A stretch of 64,000 nucleotides of DNA from XN24 sp964462675 (GTDB lineage: Bacteria > Pseudomonadota > Gammaproteobacteria > Steroidobacterales > XN24). Location of the stretch: assembly GCA_964462675.1 (NCBI GenBank), contig CAYWYS010000004.1, forward strand, positions 1-64,000. The letters are read 5' to 3'. Below are positions 33,998 to 42,972 of this stretch, one piece after another (the first letter of the stretch is position 1; each line of letters opens with the position of its first letter). A program made the position numbers and the translations under genes. The notes under the pieces were generated by a model. The model saw only the letters and a program-made list of their open reading frames with translations. It was not told where the DNA came from and searched no databases.

Positions 33998-34063
33998 CCT
34001 GGTCCATGGTTGAGCAAGGACGTGGCCTGCGGTCAGCTCAGCCTGCCAGGAGGCGGCACGGCG

Positions 34064-34714
34064 ATGGTTGCGGCGGCGGTGGGTCGTGCCCTCATGCTGA
34101 TCGGTGAGCTCGAGAAGCGACGCCTGTGGGTGGAGTGGAAGACCATGCACGAGTGCCTCCGCGTCTATTACGAGGCGCTGGAGTCGATGGGCGACATCGA
34201 CTCCCAGGTCGCGATCGACACGCGTTACATCGGCGAGGTCGCGTGCGAGGGCGCCGACTTCATGAAGTACTTCGGCGGGGTGGCTTTCGAAGACGACCTG
34301 CCATCCGTCAGCGAGACCGCCGCCTACGACCTCGCGAGCCTTTGCCAGTTTGCCCATGAAGCGCGCTTCGACTGCGAGAAACTGATGTTGCAGCAGTTGC
34401 TCGCGCTGGATGCCGAAGAATCCTCCCAGAGCCACCGGCAGCGGCGCGGCCTGCGCGGTGTGCGCCTGGCGCAGACCAAGCTGGCGGTCTATTACCTTGC
34501 CGCGGGCGAGGAGGCGAAGGCGCGCCTGGTGGCCCAGGACATGTGCGACATGTCCGCGGATGTAAAGGCCTCGATCCGTGAAGAGCTCGCTGAGGAAAGC
34601 CCGCCGCACTTCTGGGAAGTCGTCGATCGCGGGCGCAACCTGCATTACCTGACCGGGCCTGAGCGCGCGAAGCTCGACACCTTCCTGGGCTGGCTCGGGG
34701 AGGCGCGGGCCTAG
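34064..34714 (+). CDS. Uncharacterised soluble helical protein
   Basis: 216 residues, not recognised. No signal peptide or membrane helix; mostly alpha-helical with many Glu/Arg/Leu (LIGELEKRRLWVEWKTMHECLRVYYEALESMGDID; LRGVRLAQTKLAVYYLAAGEEAKARLVAQDMCDM). The second part resembles a helical-repeat or TPR-like hairpin. The ATG at 34064 has AGGAGG 10 bases upstream; alternative starts lie about 54 bases earlier. It lies between ubiK and comM. No function can be given. Confidence 0.7.
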   Translation: MVAAAVGRALMLIGELEKRRLWVEWKTMHECLRVYYEALESMGDIDSQVAIDTRYIGEVACEGADFMKYFGGVAFEDDLPSVSETAAYDLASLCQFAHEARFDCEKLMLQQLLALDAEESSQSHRQRRGLRGVRLAQTKLAVYYLAAGEEAKARLVAQDMCDMSADVKASIREELAEESPPHFWEVVDRGRNLHYLTGPERAKLDTFLGWLGEARA

Positions 34715-34835
34715 TCCGGTCATGGCGGCCGGCGGTGCGGGACCGCGATTTCCGGCCTGAACGCCCGGATTGGCGGCATGGCCCGGGGCGCGTCGCGCGG
34801 CCACCATGCGGCCTTTCCATTCGGGAGAGGCGCGC

Positions 34836-36332
34836 ATGGCCCTGGCGAGAGTGCTCAGCCGCGCGCAATGCGGTCTCGAGGCGCTGCCCGTCACCGTGGA
34901 GGCCTATGTCGGCGGCGGCCTGCCCGGCTTCTCGGTGGTCGGCCTGCCCGCGACGGCGGTGCGCGAGAGTCGCGAGCGGGTGCGCGCGGCCCTTGCGACC
35001 TGCGGCTTCGATTTCCCGGACGGCAAGGTCATCGTCAACCTTGCGCCCGCCGACCTGCCGAAGGAGGGCGGCCGCTTCGACCTGCCGATCGCGCTCGGCG
35101 TGCTGGTCGCTTCGGGACAACTGCCGCGGCGCGGCCTCAAGGTGACAGAGTTCGTCGGCGAGCTGTCCCTCAATGGCGACCTGCGACCTGTGGCGGCGTC
35201 GCTGTGTGCAGCCATCGCGGCAGCGCGCGCCGGGCACACGCTGGTCGTGCCCGAGGGCTGCGGCGAAGAGGCGGCGCTGGCGGGCGAGGGCGAGGTGCGC
35301 CGCGCGAATCACCTGTTCGAGGTCGCGGCGCACCTGAAGGGCCGCCGGCCCCTGGGCGTGGTGCCGCCGCCGGCGCGCCCGGATCCCAGTGCCGCAAACG
35401 AGCTGGACCTCGCCGATGTGCGCGGCCAGCTGCACGGCCGGAGGCTGCTCGAAGTGGCGGCCGCGGGCGGCCATAACCTGCTGCTCATCGGCCCGCCCGG
35501 CACCGGCAAGACCATGCTGGCGCGGCGCTTGCCCGGCCTGTTGCCGCCGCTCGACGCGGAGACGGCGCTCCAGGTGGCGTCCATCGCTTCTGCCGCGGGC
35601 CGCAAGTTTCACGCCGCGGAGTGGGGCCGGCGCCCGTTCCGCGCGCCGCATCACTCCGCCTCCTCGGTGGCGCTGACCGGCGGCGGCTCGAACCCGCGGC
35701 CGGGCGAGGTCACGCTGGCGCATCACGGCGTGCTGTTTCTCGACGAGTTGCCGGAGTTCAGCCGCCCCGCGCTGGAGGCGCTGCGCCAGCCGGTCGAGGA
35801 AGGTGAGCTGACCATCAGCCGCGCGGCCGTGCAACGCACCTTCCCGGCGCGGTTCATGCTGGTGGCGGCCATGAACCCCTGCCCGTGCGGCTACCTCGGC
35901 GATCCGCGCGGCAACTGTCGCTGCAGCGCCGAGGCCGTGTTGCGTTACCGCAGCCGGATCTCCGGGCCGCTGCTCGATCGCATCGACCTGGTCGGGGAGA
36001 TGCCGCGGCCGGCGCCGGCCGACCTGCTTGGCCCGCCGTGCGAGAGCTCGACGGCGGTGCGCGCCCGGGTGCTGGCGGTGCGGCGGGCGAGCCACGGCCG
36101 CCAGGGCTGCGTGAACGCGCGGCTGGAGGGCAAGGCGCTGGACCGGCACGCGGCGCTCGGCCCGGCGGAGCGGGCGCTGCTGACGCGCTCGGCGGAACGG
36201 CTGGGGTTGTCGGCGCGGGCGCAGGCACGGGTGCGCCGCGTGGCCCGGACCATCGCGGATGCGGCCGGCAGCGACACCATCGGGGTGCAGCACCTGGCGG
36301 AAGCGCTGGCGTGCCGGGGAATGCCGGGCTAA
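34836..36332 (+). CDS. comM: ComM/YifB family Mg-chelatase-like ATPase
   Basis: 498 residues: an N-terminal Lon-like domain (residues about 20-150), a central AAA+ Mg-chelatase domain with Walker A GPPGTGKT and Walker B HGVLFLDELPEF, and a C-terminal winged-helix domain. ComM is a hexameric helicase that promotes branch migration during natural transformation and homologous recombination. The ATG at 34836 follows GGGAGAGG and gives MALARVLSRAQCGLEA, the normal N-terminus. A zinc-like MNPCPCGYLGDPRGNCRC segment is intact. Confidence 0.93.
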   Translation: MALARVLSRAQCGLEALPVTVEAYVGGGLPGFSVVGLPATAVRESRERVRAALATCGFDFPDGKVIVNLAPADLPKEGGRFDLPIALGVLVASGQLPRRGLKVTEFVGELSLNGDLRPVAASLCAAIAAARAGHTLVVPEGCGEEAALAGEGEVRRANHLFEVAAHLKGRRPLGVVPPPARPDPSAANELDLADVRGQLHGRRLLEVAAAGGHNLLLIGPPGTGKTMLARRLPGLLPPLDAETALQVASIASAAGRKFHAAEWGRRPFRAPHHSASSVALTGGGSNPRPGEVTLAHHGVLFLDELPEFSRPALEALRQPVEEGELTISRAAVQRTFPARFMLVAAMNPCPCGYLGDPRGNCRCSAEAVLRYRSRISGPLLDRIDLVGEMPRPAPADLLGPPCESSTAVRARVLAVRRASHGRQGCVNARLEGKALDRHAALGPAERALLTRSAERLGLSARAQARVRRVARTIADAAGSDTIGVQHLAEALACRGMPG

Positions 36333-36378
36333 GTCGTGCGACGCGGCTGCGCACGCTGCGCCCGGGGCGGGCCGGCCG

Positions 36379-36858
36379 TCAGACGAACCTGACAACCAGG
36401 AACAGCCCGACCATCGCGATCCCCAGCGCCAGCTTCGCGGCGATGCCGATGGCCAGTCCGAGGGTTGCACCCCAGCCGGCGCGGCTGGCGGAAGCGAGAT
36501 CTCGCTGGGCGGACAGCTCGCCGAGCACGGCACCGACGAAGGGCCCGAGCAACAGGCCGGGCAGGCCGAAGAACATGCCGACGACCGCGCCGAGCGCGGC
36601 GCCGACCACCGAGCGCGGCGAAGCCCCGTAGCGGCGCGCGCCGAAGGCTCCGGCCACCAGGTCGGCGAGGAACGCCAGCAGCGCCATCACGCCGAGCGCA
36701 GTGAGTGTGCCGGCGCCGACGTGCACGAAGCCCTCGGCCCAGGCGGCCACCAGCAAGCCGAGGAACAGCAGCGGGGGGCCCGGCAAAACAGGCAGCACCA
36801 GCCCCGCCAGCCCGGCCAGGATCAGCACGACCGCGAGGATCCAGATCAGCACTGTCAC
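36379..36858 (-). CDS. DUF456 family membrane protein
   Basis: 159 residues, four to five membrane helices with a Gly-rich core (GLPGLLLGPFVGAVLGEL). Matches the small DUF456 inner-membrane family, whose function is unknown. It uses a GTG start at 36858 and is convergent with comM and divergent from nothing close. Confidence 0.8.
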   Translation of the reverse strand: MTVLIWILAVVLILAGLAGLVLPVLPGPPLLFLGLLVAAWAEGFVHVGAGTLTALGVMALLAFLADLVAGAFGARRYGASPRSVVGAALGAVVGMFFGLPGLLLGPFVGAVLGELSAQRDLASASRAGWGATLGLAIGIAAKLALGIAMVGLFLVVRFV

Positions 36859-36934
36859 CCGCGTGACTATAGCGGCGTGGGCCTCCGGCGCCTATGCCGG
36901 TGCTGGTGCGCCCGGGTCTCGCGGGCCAGAAACA

Positions 36935-36967
36935 GGAAAGCCCGCAGCGGGCTGCTGCGGGCTTTCC
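36935..36967. terminator. Strong hairpin, probable terminator of the 36993 gene
   Basis: GGAAAGCCCGCAG and CTGCGGGCTTTCC form a perfect 13-base-pair stem around a 7-base loop, followed on the minus strand by TGTTTC. Typical AAAGCCCGC/GCGGGCTTT intrinsic terminator, 26 bases past the stop of the secreted protein gene. Confidence 0.8.
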
Positions 36968-36992
36968 CAGGACGGTTTGCAGTATCAGCTTG

Positions 36993-37538
36993 TCAGGGGT
37001 TGTGGCTCAAGTCAGGAAACCGCCGCCACAGGTGCGACCAGCTCGAATCCAGGGCGGTGCGGAAATCGGCGCGCAGGCGCTCGCTCTCGGCCTCGCCGCG
37101 CACCTTGGCCACGACCTCCCAGACGCTCGCGCGGCTCTCGTCCAGCGCGGCAAAATTCTCGAAGGGCACCACGGAGAAATAATCGGCACCGTCCGCTTCC
37201 CTGCCTTGCACGTCGTACCAGTAACCACGCGGCTGGCCCTCGGCCTCGGACATGGCGCCGAGCGCGGCCCAGTTCGGCAGCGTGAAGACCACGGCGTAGA
37301 CATTGCCCTGGCCCTGCTGGCGTTGCCAGGTGTTCCAGCTGCGAGTGCCCTTCTGCGCCAGGTAGCATTCCTTCCACGCGGTGACGCCCGCCTTGAACTG
37401 GTCGTTGTGACCGGACTGGACGTGGAACTCGAACATCTGCAGCAGGTGACCGGCCGGTTCCTGCGCCGTCGTCGTCGCGGACAATGACAAGGCCGTGGCG
37501 CTGAGTGCAATCAGCGCCAGTCGTCTGGCGAATCTCAT
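36993..37538 (-). CDS. Secreted protein of unknown function
   Basis: 181 residues. The signal peptide MRFARRLALIALSATALSLSATTTAQ is followed by a compact domain with ferredoxin-like (dimeric alpha-beta barrel-like) features (HLLQMFEFHVQSGHNDQFKAGVTAWKECY, then VYAVVFTLPNWAAL). No catalytic motif is recognised. ATG 37538 with GGGAGAG upstream is preferred over ATG 37553. It has its own terminator. Confidence 0.72.
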   Translation of the reverse strand: MRFARRLALIALSATALSLSATTTAQEPAGHLLQMFEFHVQSGHNDQFKAGVTAWKECYLAQKGTRSWNTWQRQQGQGNVYAVVFTLPNWAALGAMSEAEGQPRGYWYDVQGREADGADYFSVVPFENFAALDESRASVWEVVAKVRGEAESERLRADFRTALDSSWSHLWRRFPDLSHNP

Positions 37539-37703
37539 GATTTCTCTCCCCAATGGGTCGATTTGTTATTAGAGGCACACGTACGCCGACGAATCGGCCG
37601 CAGCGCCCGTTCAGGCCCTAGTCCACAACCGGGACTTGTCAAGAAAACCGGCCGGCTGCTTCGGGTATAGTCCGCGCTCCCCACACCATGCCGCACGCTG
37701 CCA

Positions 37704-39701
37704 ATGTCCCTGAATCCCGCCCAGCGCGAGGCCGTGCGCTACACGGCCGGCCCGTTGCTCGTGCTCGCCGGCGCCGGCAGCGGCAAGACGCGCGTCATCA
37801 CCGAGAAGATTGCCGCGCTGGTCGCGGGCGGCGTGGCGCCGCAGCAGATCGCGGCCGTGACCTTCACCAACAAGGCGGCGCGCGAGATGCGCCAGCGCGT
37901 CGCCGCGCTGCTGGACGCGAATGTTGCCAAGGCGCTGCGAGTCTCGACCTTCCACACGCTGGGGCTGAACATTCTCAAACGCGAATACGGCAATCTCGGC
38001 TACAAGCGCGGCTTCACGATCTTCGATGCCCACGACAGCCGCAGCCTCGTCAAGGAGCTGCTGAAGAACGACAACGCGGACACCGAGGGCGCGATCGACG
38101 GCGCCTGCGTGGCGTTCTCGGCGTGGAAGAGCGAGCTGGTGGCGCCGGAGACGGCGCTGGCCGGTGCCGCCGACGAACTCGAGCAGGCCCGCGCGCGGCA
38201 GTACGCCGCTTACCAGCGCGCGCTGCAGGCCTACAACGCGCTGGATTTCGACGACCTGATCGCGCGCCCGGTGTTCCTGTTCCGCGAGCTGCCGAAAGTG
38301 CTGGCGGCCTGGCAGGACCGCATCGCCTACATGCTTGGTGACGAGTACCAGGACACCAACCTGGCCCAGTACCAGCTGATGGGCCAGCTGGTCGGCGCGC
38401 GCGGCGCGTTCACCGTCGTCGGCGATGACGACCAGTCGATCTACGCCTGGCGCGGCGCGCGACCGGACAACCTGAAGAAGCTGGCCAGCGATTACCCGGC
38501 GCTGCAGGTCATCAAGCTGGAGCAGAACTATCGCTCCTCGGGGCGCATCCTCGAGGCCGCCAATGGGCTGATCGCGCACAACCCGCACCTGTTCGACAAG
38601 AAACTGTGGAGCGCGCATGGTCCCGGTGACCGGATCCGCGTGCTGGTGGCGCGCGACAGCGCTGACGAGGCCGACCGCGTCGCGATGGAAATCATGCGCA
38701 TGCGCATGGAGCGCGGCGGCGAGTGGCGCGACTTCGCGGTGCTCTATCGCGGCAACCACCAGGCGCGGCCCTTCGAGCAGGCGCTGCGCGCGCTCGAGAT
38801 CCCGTACTCGGTCACCGGCGGCACCTCGTTCTTCGACCGCACCGAGGTCAAGGACGTGCTGGCCTACCTGCGGCTGATCGCCAACCCGGATGACGATGCG
38901 GCGTTCCTCAGGATCGTCAACGTGCCACGCCGGGAGATCGGCACGGCGACGCTCGAGAAGCTCGGCGCCTGGGCGTCGAGCCGCGGGCTGGGCCTGCTGA
39001 GCGCGAGCCTCGAGGCCGGGCTGCACGGCGTGCTGCCGTCGCGCACGGTCGAGCGCCTGCACGGTTTCGCGCGGCGCATGATCGAGCTGGGCGACGCGGC
39101 CGAGGGCGGCGCGCCGGTCGACGAGCTGGCGCGCGAGCTGATCGAGGAACTCGGTTATCGCGACTGGCTGTTCGAGAACGCGCGCGACCCGCGCCAGGCG
39201 GAGACGGCCAATGAGAACCTGGCCGAGCTGCTCGACTGGCTGGCGCGCGCGGCGCGCGGCGACGATGAACCGACGCTGGCCGACGCGCTGCGCAAGCTGT
39301 CGCTCATGGACATGCTCGACCGGCAGTCCGGCGAAGAGCAGGACGACCGCGTCCGGCTGATGACCTTGCACGCGGCCAAGGGGCTCGAGTTTCCGACCGT
39401 GTTCCTGGTCGGCTGCGAGGAAGAGCTGTTGCCGCATCGCGCGAATCTCGACGGGCCGGGCCTCGAGGAGGAACGCCGCCTTGCCTATGTCGGCATCACG
39501 CGCGCCCAACGGCGCCTGTTCATGACCTACGCGCGCCGCCGCAAGCGCTTCGGCGAGACCCTCGATTGCTCGCCGAGCCGCTTTCTCGAGGAACTGCCGG
39601 CGGAGACGCTGGAGTGGGAAGGGCGGGTCGAGCTGAGCCCTGAAGAAACCAGGGCCCGCGCAAGCAGCGTGATCGCCGGCCTGCGCTCGCTGCTCGACTA
39701 G
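37704..39701 (+). CDS. rep: ATP-dependent DNA helicase Rep
   Basis: UvrD/Rep-type 3'-5' superfamily 1 helicase that helps replication forks pass protein blocks. 665 residues (673 in E. coli). Walker A GAGSGKT (Lys28), motif II GDEYQDTN, motif III VVGDDDQSIYAWRGA, motif IV KLEQNYRSSGRIL, motif V TLHAAKGLEFP and motif VI VGITRAQRRL are all present. Colinear with E. coli Rep over its whole length. A TATAGT box at 37666-37671 may be its -10. Confidence 0.96.
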   Translation: MSLNPAQREAVRYTAGPLLVLAGAGSGKTRVITEKIAALVAGGVAPQQIAAVTFTNKAAREMRQRVAALLDANVAKALRVSTFHTLGLNILKREYGNLGYKRGFTIFDAHDSRSLVKELLKNDNADTEGAIDGACVAFSAWKSELVAPETALAGAADELEQARARQYAAYQRALQAYNALDFDDLIARPVFLFRELPKVLAAWQDRIAYMLGDEYQDTNLAQYQLMGQLVGARGAFTVVGDDDQSIYAWRGARPDNLKKLASDYPALQVIKLEQNYRSSGRILEAANGLIAHNPHLFDKKLWSAHGPGDRIRVLVARDSADEADRVAMEIMRMRMERGGEWRDFAVLYRGNHQARPFEQALRALEIPYSVTGGTSFFDRTEVKDVLAYLRLIANPDDDAAFLRIVNVPRREIGTATLEKLGAWASSRGLGLLSASLEAGLHGVLPSRTVERLHGFARRMIELGDAAEGGAPVDELARELIEELGYRDWLFENARDPRQAETANENLAELLDWLARAARGDDEPTLADALRKLSLMDMLDRQSGEEQDDRVRLMTLHAAKGLEFPTVFLVGCEEELLPHRANLDGPGLEEERRLAYVGITRAQRRLFMTYARRRKRFGETLDCSPSRFLEELPAETLEWEGRVELSPEETRARASSVIAGLRSLLD

Positions 39702-39902
39702 AAAATCGGGGTCTGATGCCTCGCGCCGAGCATCAGCCAATGCCGGACCCGGTCGAAACTGCAGGCGCCGTCCGCCAGCGCCCGCAGGCGCCCCGCGCTT
39801 GCTGTCGAAGTTTCCACGGCCCTATATTAGGGGCGTCGCCAACGCGGGTCACTCGATGCCGCGGGGCCGCCGTGACGAACTCCCCTGGAGCCTGCCTGGC
39901 CG
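39702..39902. other. 201-base gap between rep and the PhyH-like gene
   Basis: Just after rep, CTGATGCCTCG and CGAGCATCAG (39713-39736) can form a stem with one bulge. Near 39820-39835 CCCTATATTAGGGG holds a symmetric AT-rich box that could be the -10 region for the oxygenase gene. No gene is seen here. Confidence 0.4.
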
Positions 39903-40835
39903 ATGAACACCGCCCTGCCCGCCCGGACCCTGCGCACGCGCAGCCTGTACCGCTTCATGTTCAAGGGCCTCAAGCTGCCGCGCGATTTCGTGCACTCCAG
40001 CCTGAGCGCGCTCAAGCGCATGAGCGCGCGCCAGCAGGTCGCGCAGCGGGCGCAGCTGGCCACAGCGCTCGGGGCCTCGGCCGAAGGGGCGCTGGCGCTC
40101 GACGAGGCGCGCGCCTGCCGGCTGTTCGCGCCACGTGAATTGCCCGGCGCGATCGAGGCGGCCGCGCGCTGCCGGGAAATCTTTGCCGAGTTCCAGGCCT
40201 CCGGGCGCGGCCAGGAGGAGATCTCGCGCAACCCCAACAAGCGATTCCTGCTGGCGGTGATTTCCGGCAACGAGTTCCACGCCTACCCGGAGCTGATCCG
40301 GTTCATGGTGCAGCGGCCGCTGCTGGACGCGGTCTGCCGATACCTCGGCACCGTGCCGGTCGTCGAGGGCGCGGCGCTGTGGTGGACGCCGCCGAACGAC
40401 ACCGTGCAGTCCAGCCAGGCGGTGCACGTCGACCTGCTGGCCCAGCGCCAGGTCAAGGTCATCATGAACTGCACTGCCACGACGATGGCGCAAGGGCCGT
40501 TGCATTTCGTGCCGGCGGATGTCTCCGACCGCCTGCGCCAGCGCGCGCACCACAGCCGGGGCCGGCTGGCCGACGAGTGGCTGGAGGAACCGCGCGCCGC
40601 CGGCGAGCTTTATGCGGCGACCGGCGAGCCGGGCTCAGGCGTGATCTTCGACTCCTCGCGCTGCCTGCACTTCGGCAGCCGCGGCAACCGCGAGGATCGC
40701 CTGGTGCTGACCTTCCACTACCTGCCGCTGGACGCGCCGACCGAGACGCGCTACCGGCTCGATCCTTCGCCCTCGATGCATGCCGATCCCGGCCTGGACG
40801 AGCTGCAGCGCCTGGCGCTCGGCTTTGTCGGCTGA
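39903..40835 (+). CDS. Phytanoyl-CoA dioxygenase-like Fe(II)/2-oxoglutarate oxygenase
   Basis: 310 residues. The iron-binding facial triad is visible: His175 and Asp177 in AVHVDLLAQ and His256 in CLHFGSRG, with Arg266 as the 2-oxoglutarate anchor. Predicted to hydroxylate a small molecule or lipid. It is convergent with lptG and stands at the edge of the sphingolipid region, so hydroxylation of a long-chain base or acyl chain is an attractive but unproven role. Confidence 0.78.
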   Translation: MNTALPARTLRTRSLYRFMFKGLKLPRDFVHSSLSALKRMSARQQVAQRAQLATALGASAEGALALDEARACRLFAPRELPGAIEAAARCREIFAEFQASGRGQEEISRNPNKRFLLAVISGNEFHAYPELIRFMVQRPLLDAVCRYLGTVPVVEGAALWWTPPNDTVQSSQAVHVDLLAQRQVKVIMNCTATTMAQGPLHFVPADVSDRLRQRAHHSRGRLADEWLEEPRAAGELYAATGEPGSGVIFDSSRCLHFGSRGNREDRLVLTFHYLPLDAPTETRYRLDPSPSMHADPGLDELQRLALGFVG

Positions 40836-40837
40836 GC

Positions 40838-41908
40838 TCAGCGCACGCGCTGCAGCGACCACGCGCCGAAGGCGATCAGCAGCAGCGGCGGTATCACGGT
40901 GACCGGGACCGGTGGCCATGACGCCACCAGCGCCGCGTAGGTGAACATCTCGGTCAGCATCTGGTAGCCGAGTCCCAGCGCCATCGCCGCCGCAACGCGC
41001 AAGCTGGCGGCGCGGCTGCGGGTCGACGCGACGGCGGCGGCCATCGCGACCAGCGCCATGCCGATGCAGGCCAGCGGCAGCGCCAGTCGCCGCGCCAGCA
41101 CCATCGCGAATTCGCCGGTGTCGCGCTGCTGCGCGCGCAGCGTCGCGAGGTATTGCCACAGGTCCGTCAACGGCAGGCTCGCCGGCGGCCGCAACAGCAG
41201 GTCCAGCTCGGCCGCCGACAGGAAGGATTGCCAGGCGAGCTCGGGGTAAGCCTGGATGTCCCGTTCCCTGGCGTCCGAGTAGCTGCGCGCGACCGCCTGC
41301 TCGAGCAGCCAGCGCCCGGATTCGTCCGGTTGCGCGCGCGCCGCACGGATCTGCCGCTGCAGGCGGCCGGAGGCGTCGAACTCGTAGATGCTGACATCGG
41401 CCGGCATACGACCGAGCTCGAGTCGCGCAACGTTGAGGTAGACCTGTCCCTGGCGCAGCCAGATGCCGTGCGAGGCGTGCCACAGCCCCTCCTCGCCAAG
41501 CTGCGAGCCGGCGATGCGCGTGGGCCCCTGGTAAAGCATCGGGGTCGCCCACTGCAGCATCGCGAGCGCCAGCAGCGCCAGGCCCGCGGCGGGCAGCAAC
41601 GCGACCAGGCTGATGCGTGCCAGCGGCACGCCGGCGGCCCGCATCGCCGTGATCTCCTGGTCGCGGTTCAGGGCGCCGACTACCGCGGCCGTCGCGAGCA
41701 CGACCACGACCGGCAACAGGTCCACCATGCTCTCGGGCAGCACCCGCGCGGCCTGCCAGCCGAGTTCGAACAGCACCAGGCCGCCGCCGGCCGCAAGCTC
41801 GAGCAACTGGAGCATCTCCAGCAGCCACAGCAGCGCGGCCAGCGACAGGCTGACGACGAGGTAACCGCGCAACAGTCGCAGCAGCAGGTAGCGGCGCAGC
41901 AGTCTCAC
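40838..41908 (-). CDS. lptG: LptG-type lipid export permease
   Basis: 356 residues. Six membrane helices arranged three plus three around a periplasmic jellyroll (about residues 130-260). It carries the coupling helix seen in the family (ALNRDQEITAMRAAGV). With LptF and the LptB ATPase, LptG extracts a lipid from the outer leaflet of the inner membrane and passes it to a jellyroll bridge. GTG 41908 overlaps the lptF stop (GTGA). It is in one operon with lptF, a nucleotidyltransferase and the ceramide-synthase candidate, and not beside pepA where lptFG usually lies. Confidence 0.88.
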   Translation of the reverse strand: MRLLRRYLLLRLLRGYLVVSLSLAALLWLLEMLQLLELAAGGGLVLFELGWQAARVLPESMVDLLPVVVVLATAAVVGALNRDQEITAMRAAGVPLARISLVALLPAAGLALLALAMLQWATPMLYQGPTRIAGSQLGEEGLWHASHGIWLRQGQVYLNVARLELGRMPADVSIYEFDASGRLQRQIRAARAQPDESGRWLLEQAVARSYSDARERDIQAYPELAWQSFLSAAELDLLLRPPASLPLTDLWQYLATLRAQQRDTGEFAMVLARRLALPLACIGMALVAMAAAVASTRSRAASLRVAAAMALGLGYQMLTEMFTYAALVASWPPVPVTVIPPLLLIAFGAWSLQRVR

Positions 41909-42972
41909 AACGGCCCCCCGGGGCCGCGGTGCACCAGCCGGTAGCGCAGCGCCAGCAGCGCCAGGGCTGCGACCGGCAGCCAGAAGACCCCCGGCCAGGG
42001 CGCAAGCCGCCCCTGCTCGAGCCAGTTCATCAGCACGCCGAGCACGCTGAAATACAGCGTGGCGACGAGGCTCGCGCTGAGCACCCGCGCGGACTGTCCG
42101 CGGCGCGGGTCGATGCGACCCAGCGTCACGCCGGCCAGCGCGAGCACCAGCACGCTGAGCGGTGCGAGCAGGCGCCACTGCAGTTCTGCGGTGTACATCC
42201 GGTCCTTGCTGGCGCGCAGCTGCGCGAGCGGCAGGGTGCGTCGCACGCGCTCGCGCGCCGGGGGCGGGGGCGGCGTGAACACGACCTGGAGTCGGTCGAA
42301 TCGGCCGAGCAGGTCGCCGCGGCCATCGGCGCCGAGCCGATAGAAGTGCACGTTGCCGGCGAACACCAGGCGCTGCCGGTCCGGCGCGTCCGTCTCCTGG
42401 TACAGGCGCTCGGCCCGCATCAGGTTGACCGTGTCCGCCTGGCGTTGCTGGACCAGCACCTGTGCCAGCTCGTCGCCATCGCGGCGCTCAGCGAACAGCA
42501 GCCACTCGCGCGACAGCGGGGTGAAGCGTCCGGGCTCGATCTTCGCGAGATCGATCTGGGTCGCGATCTCCGCCTCGATCCGGTAGAGCGTCGCGTAGGC
42601 CCAGGGGCGATATAGCAGCGACACCGCGGCCACCAGCAGCGCCAGCGCCAGCGCGGGGCCGGCCAGCGCCACCAGGAGCCGCCGCCGGCCGGCGCCGACC
42701 GCGGCGATCGCGGTCATCTCGTGCCCGGTCTGCAGGCGCCCGAGCGCGAGCACGACGCCGAGCAGCAGCGCGACGGGCACCAGCACGTCCATGTACATCC
42801 CGAGCCGCAACAGCACCAGTTGGCCGACCACGGCCATCGAGAAGCGGTCGGCAGCGGCCTCCGCCATGACCTTGCTGGCATAGAACACCAGCACGACGAC
42901 GATCATGCCGAGCAGCGCGCCCGCCACGGGGCGGGCGATCTCCGCCGCGAGGTAACGCTCAATGCGTCGCAC
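41905..42972 (-). CDS. lptF: LptF-type lipid export permease
   Basis: 355 residues. Six helices and a central jellyroll; the family loop after helix 3 is GRLQTGHEMTAIAAVGAG. GTG 42972 gives VRRIERYLAAEIARPVAG, matching the short N-terminus of E. coli LptF; it overlaps the upstream nucleotidyltransferase 3' end by 14 bases. Either this is the only LptF and serves LPS, or it is a paralogue dedicated to another lipid. The operon suggests the second. Confidence 0.87.
   Translation of the reverse strand: MRRIERYLAAEIARPVAGALLGMIVVVLVFYASKVMAEAAADRFSMAVVGQLVLLRLGMYMDVLVPVALLLGVVLALGRLQTGHEMTAIAAVGAGRRRLLVALAGPALALALLVAAVSLLYRPWAYATLYRIEAEIATQIDLAKIEPGRFTPLSREWLLFAERRDGDELAQVLVQQRQADTVNLMRAERLYQETDAPDRQRLVFAGNVHFYRLGADGRGDLLGRFDRLQVVFTPPPPPARERVRRTLPLAQLRASKDRMYTAELQWRLLAPLSVLVLALAGVTLGRIDPRRGQSARVLSASLVATLYFSVLGVLMNWLEQGRLAPWPGVFWLPVAALALLALRYRLVHRGPGGPL

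Noticed and set aside
34308..36533. 741-codon minus-strand frame
   Set aside because: Antisense to comM, which has intact AAA+ motifs.
37636..37671. TTGTCA and TATAGT as a sigma-70 promoter for rep
   Set aside because: The spacer is 24 bases, too long for a normal promoter; only the -10 is kept as a note.
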